8,033 nt of DNA, from NCBI GenBank assembly GCA_947627585.1, contig CANQWP010000033.1, positions 1 through 8,033 of the forward strand. The letters are read 5' to 3'. The DNA is from an uncultured Clostridia bacterium. GTDB lineage: Bacteria; Bacillota; Clostridia; Christensenellales; UBA1242. The notes beneath the pieces were generated by a model. The model was not told the DNA's origin. It did no database searches and was given only the letters and a program-made list of their open reading frames with translations. Within the stretch, counting starts at the first letter, position 1. Each line of letters begins with the position of its first letter. Below, piece by piece: positions 5,942 to 8,033 of this stretch. The translations under genes and the position numbers were made by a program.

Positions 5942-7078
5942 TCACCTCTCCAATCCAAGTTTTGCGCGTTCATTTTTGTCAAGTGCCATACTTTTGCCAG
6001 TTTTTTCAAAATAAGCCTTTTCGATTTTTTTCACCGCTTTTTCATCTAATGGATATTTTTTCATCAACTCTTCACTTGAAACGCCCAAATGGTTAACGAA
6101 AAATTTTTCCCCTTGATAAACATAGCTTTTGGCCTCGCAGTTTGTGGATTGAATATGACACAATCTTGCCCATACTTTCTTTTCGCTTGTCATGAGCCCG
6201 TTGCTATTGAAAAATGACGGCATGCGATCCACGATGCTGGCAAGCATGAATCTTATTTTAAAAGTTTGTGCAGGGGCGATAAAAATTGCTGGAGTTTTTA
6301 TTGCGACTTCTCGAAGCCTATCAAACGGAATCATTTGTTGGATCTTTGCAATTTTTGTTTTTACAGATGAAATTTTTTCGCTGGATGTATCAAGAAAAAG
6401 CAGAGCTGGCATATGTCTAATCATTTTTGTGATTTCGTCGTCACTGAGTTGCAGCAATTCTTTGTATGCTTTGATTTTTCCTTTCACCGAAGTCTCACTT
6501 TCGCTGATCATGTCATAGCCAAGCAAAGAAGGAAACGTTGCAAACAAACTCCCAATTTTTCTGTCGTTCAGTTGCAACAACTCTTTGTATGCTTTGATTT
6601 TGCCTTTCACTGAGGTTTCACTTTCACTGACTGTGTCATAGCCAAGCAAGGCAGGATAAGACACAATCATTTTTCTTATTTCTTTGTCACTGAGTTGCAA
6701 CAACTCTTTGTATGCTTTGATTTTGCCTTTCACTGAGGTTTCACTTTCGCTGACCACATCAAAGCTAAGCAAAGGCGGGAATGTTAGGCTTATTTTTTTA
6801 ATTTCGCTGTCGCTGAGTTGCAACATCTCTTTGTATGCCTTGAGTTTTCCTTTCACTGAGGTCTCACTTTTGCTGACCACATCAAAGCTAAGCAAAGTTG
6901 GAAAATCCATAATCAACTTTCTGACATCGCTGTCACTCAATTTCAGCAGAACTTTATAATTTTCAATTTTCGCCTTGATTATATTTACATCTCGAACTTT
7001 TACTTTTTCGAATATTTTGGCGACATCATTTTTCCCAAATCCAAAATTCAACAAAAATTCTTTCAGTTGTTCGTGCAT
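5942..7078 (-). CDS. mTERF-like helical repeat protein
   Basis: This 378-residue protein is built of tandem 41-residue repeats. Repeat prolines fall at 60, 101, 142, 183 and 224, exactly 41 apart, with a diverged unit at P263. A unit reads SVKGKIKAYKELLQL, then SDKEIRKMI, then YPALLGYD, so each has two or three amphipathic helices ending in P-x-L-L. The combination 'K-x-K-hydrophobic-x-x-h-x-x-L-x-LSD-x-EI-x-K-x4-P-x-LL' is the hallmark of mTERF motifs, which form a superhelix that binds nucleic acid in animal and plant organelles; known units are somewhat shorter (about 30-38 residues). Residues 300-345 (KVWARLCHIQ, then EKFFVNHLGVSSEELMKKYP) also resemble the mTERF C-terminal cap. No export signal is seen, so a cytoplasmic nucleic-acid role is inferred. 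ATG 7078 follows GGAG at 7089-7086, spacing 7. Another alpha-solenoid family is possible. Confidence 0.8.
   Translation of the reverse strand: MHEQLKEFLLNFGFGKNDVAKIFEKVKVRDVNIIKAKIENYKVLLKLSDSDVRKLIMDFPTLLSFDVVSKSETSVKGKLKAYKEMLQLSDSEIKKISLTFPPLLSFDVVSESETSVKGKIKAYKELLQLSDKEIRKMIVSYPALLGYDTVSESETSVKGKIKAYKELLQLNDRKIGSLFATFPSLLGYDMISESETSVKGKIKAYKELLQLSDDEITKMIRHMPALLFLDTSSEKISSVKTKIAKIQQMIPFDRLREVAIKTPAIFIAPAQTFKIRFMLASIVDRMPSFFNSNGLMTSEKKVWARLCHIQSTNCEAKSYVYQGEKFFVNHLGVSSEELMKKYPLDEKAVKKIEKAYFEKTGKSMALDKNERAKLGLER
5945..5949 (-). promoter_or_regulatory. RBS inside upstream gene, deciding the 94-residue start
   Basis: AGAGG at 5949-5945 on the minus strand lies 7 bases before ATG 5937 and within the last codons of the preceding gene. 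This favours the short start over the one at 6009 and suggests coupled translation. Confidence 0.75.
6368..6982 (-). repeat. 123-base coding repeat array (5 units)
   Basis: Encodes residues 33-237 of the mTERF-like protein as five 41-residue units. The first unit is most diverged. Bases 6570-6625 and 6693-6748 are an exact 56-base match at an offset of 123 bases. Neighbouring units at about 6447 and 6816 match with a few changes. The linker SESETSVKGK is nearly invariant, while the P-x-LL surroundings vary more. Confidence 0.93.
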
Positions 7079-7098
7079 GTTTTTGCTCCTTCCGGTTC

Positions 7099-7127
7099 AT
7101 TATATCAAACATTCAAATATTTTTCAA
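7099..7127 (-). promoter_or_regulatory. Promoter of the mTERF-like operon
   Basis: On the minus strand TTGAAA (7127-7122), a 17-base spacer and a perfect TATAAT (7104-7099) precede ATG 7078 by about 20 bases. A ribosome site lies between. Boxes, spacing and position fit a housekeeping sigma promoter. Confidence 0.82.
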
Positions 7128-7141
7128 GGGGGTGGCAGCAA

Positions 7142-7207
7142 AAAAGTTTAAAAATTCTTGTCATCGACGCCGGGCACGGCGGGCTGGATGTCAAGTTAGG
7201 TCTGTAA
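7142..7207 (+). pseudogene. Remnant of an N-acetylmuramoyl-L-alanine amidase gene
   Basis: In the frame of base 7154 the plus strand reads KILVIDAGHGGLDVK and then stops at TAA 7205-7207. VIDAGHGG-x-D is the first zinc-binding motif of the amidase_3 family (CwlD/LytC-type cell-wall hydrolases), whose His and following Glu/His bind zinc. Only this N-terminal snippet is present. There is no ATG in frame, no export signal and nothing of the domain after LDV. The snippet is clearly richer in G and C than the bases on either side. It is best read as a truncated gene end left at a recombination or insertion boundary. The rest of the gene may lie beyond the window. A chance match to this motif is unlikely. 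Confidence 0.6.
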
Positions 7208-7223
7208 AATTTATTTATAAAGT

Positions 7224-7252
7224 TTGATTTTTATTTTTTTTTAGTTTATAAT
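7224..7252 (+). promoter_or_regulatory. Promoter of the speD-like gene
   Basis: TTGATT (7224-7229), a 17-base spacer and a perfect TATAAT (7247-7252) lie 26 bases before ATG 7279, in a T-rich stretch. It diverges from the operon promoter at 7099-7127. The gene therefore has its own promoter despite its broken frame. Confidence 0.8.
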
Positions 7253-7278
7253 ATAACAAAATAAAAAAGGAGTAAACT

Positions 7279-7581
7279 ATGGAAAAAGCGGCTTATGATT
7301 TATATCATTGCAAAAACAAAAATTTAGATAATTGTTTTGAAATGTATTTGCTAAACCAAGATTTGATGAAAGAATTTAATGTGAAGCCAATTTATAAACC
7401 GATTATTGTCCCATATTTTTATGGAAAAGTTAAGGAAGATGAAGGCGTTTCTTGTTTAAATTTTTTTGAAGACAAAAATGGCTTCTTGGGATTTTTTACT
7501 TTACATACATTCTCTCAAAGAAAAACTGCTTATTTTGATAGTTTCAGCAAGACGAAAATCAAAAAAGCGGGGGGGGGTTGA
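7279..7581 (+). CDS. SpeD-like protein, N-terminal half, ended by frameshift
   Basis: SpeD decarboxylates S-adenosylmethionine for spermidine synthesis, using a pyruvoyl group made from its own serine. This 100-residue half resembles one SpeD domain: a DLYHC start (bacterial SpeD: DLYGC-like), GVS at 56-58, and TLHTFSQRKTAYFDSFS at 74-90, matching the SIHTFPE...DxFSC segment. Aligned without gaps, the processing His is kept (H76), but the pyruvoyl serine is Gly71 and the catalytic Cys is Lys91, so this half cannot be active alone. The ribosome site AAGGAG (7267-7272, spacing 6) is strong. A run of nine G (7569-7577) throws the frame into a TGA at 7579; with eight G the frame continues into a second SpeD-like domain. 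Leucine codons are mostly TTA/TTG, unlike the left-hand genes. Confidence 0.75.
   Translation: MEKAAYDLYHCKNKNLDNCFEMYLLNQDLMKEFNVKPIYKPIIVPYFYGKVKEDEGVSCLNFFEDKNGFLGFFTLHTFSQRKTAYFDSFSKTKIKKAGGG
7569..7577 (+). other. Nine-G homopolymer at a frame break
   Basis: Nine consecutive G in very AT-rich coding sequence, exactly where the SpeD-like frame shifts. One G fewer joins the two halves without a stop. It could be a slippage-prone phase switch, a fixed mutation, or a sequencing/assembly indel. Confidence 0.9.
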
Positions 7582-8033
7582 GGACTTACTAAAAGAAAAA
7601 CTTTTATCTGAGGAAGTTTTAGAGCCTTCAAAAGTGAATCAATCCCAAACTTTTTTTGGAAAACAAATCCAAATTGAAGTGACAGGAGATTTTTGCATTG
7701 AGAAGCTTTATGATTTAAATGCTAAAATTGTTGAAAAACTTGAAATGACACAAATTTCCAGCCCCGTGCTAGAAAAGAACAAAAAATCAATATGCATGCT
7801 TTCACTTATAGCCGAAAGCCATATTGGTCTTGTTTATGATTTAAAAGCTAAAAAATTAAATTTAGACATCTTTTCATGCAAAAATTTTGATGAAAAGATT
7901 ATAATTGATCTTTTGAATTCGATTGGGGAAATTATTTATTACAAACTTGATATTAGAGGAATAAATCATAATATTCGAAATCAGGGTTTGAAACTAAAAT
8001 CAACTCCAAAAGAAGACGGCTTTTCTTTGCTTT
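7571..8033 (+). CDS. SpeD-like protein, C-terminal half (frame 2, 3' end outside window)
   Basis: This frame is open from the G run to the window end. After a linker (VEDLLKEKLLSEEV) it carries a second AdoMet-decarboxylase-like domain. LIAESHIGL holds the Glu-Ser self-cleavage pair of SpeD (Ser codon 7817-7819, the expected pyruvoyl residue), and LDIFSC holds the catalytic Cys (codon 7877-7879). The Ser-to-Cys distance is 20 residues, the same as S63 to C83 in Thermotoga SpeD. The processing His five residues after Ser is Val here. It has no convincing start of its own with a ribosome site; the ATG at 7745 would cut the domain in half. It is therefore read as the second half of one tandem protein broken by the G run. 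Whether a spermidine synthase gene follows cannot be seen. Confidence 0.72.

Noticed and set aside
5938..6009. Longer N-terminus of the 94-residue protein from 6009
   Set aside because: It would overlap the upstream gene by 68 bases. AGAGG at 5949-5945 and paralogy with the larger protein's start both support ATG 5937.

Overview
The window looks like chromosomal DNA of a low-GC Bacillota-type bacterium, probably an uncultured gut clostridium. This is an inference from AGGAG-type ribosome sites, TTGNNN-17-TATAAT promoters, U-tailed hairpin terminators, use of TGA as a stop, and protein types. I cannot name a species.

Left part (1-2897, + strand): the C-terminal half of a transketolase, then an unrecognised three-part acidic protein with a Cys cluster, then a membrane-anchored alpha/beta hydrolase. 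The last two genes are 27 bases apart and probably share a transcript. A perfect 10-base inverted repeat covers the ribosome site and start codon of the unrecognised gene.

Middle (2900-5565, - strand): a 588-residue fibre-like protein meets the hydrolase gene tail to tail, with 2 bases between stop codons. It is a very regular coiled coil of 21 fourteen-residue repeats plus a C-terminal globular domain. Upstream of it, behind its own terminator, is a gene for a signal-peptide protein with a C-terminal membrane anchor. These may be surface components, but the fibre protein has no signal peptide.

Right-middle (5625-7127, - strand): a compact two-gene operon with a clear promoter and terminator. 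Both genes encode repeat proteins that look like mTERF-type helical repeat proteins, known mainly from animal and plant organelles. The first has five repeats spaced exactly 41 residues apart. The second is a 94-residue paralogue of its N-terminus. This operon is the least expected system in the window.

Right end (7142-8033, + strand): a short remnant of a cell-wall amidase gene, then a more AT-rich segment with different leucine codon use. That segment carries a tandem-domain homologue of S-adenosylmethionine decarboxylase (SpeD, polyamine synthesis). A run of nine G residues breaks its reading frame. The two halves have lost different catalytic residues, so an intact fused protein would hold one complementary set. 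The amidase remnant and composition change suggest an insertion or recombination boundary near 7195-7210. An assembly artefact there, or an indel error in the G run, cannot be excluded from sequence alone.
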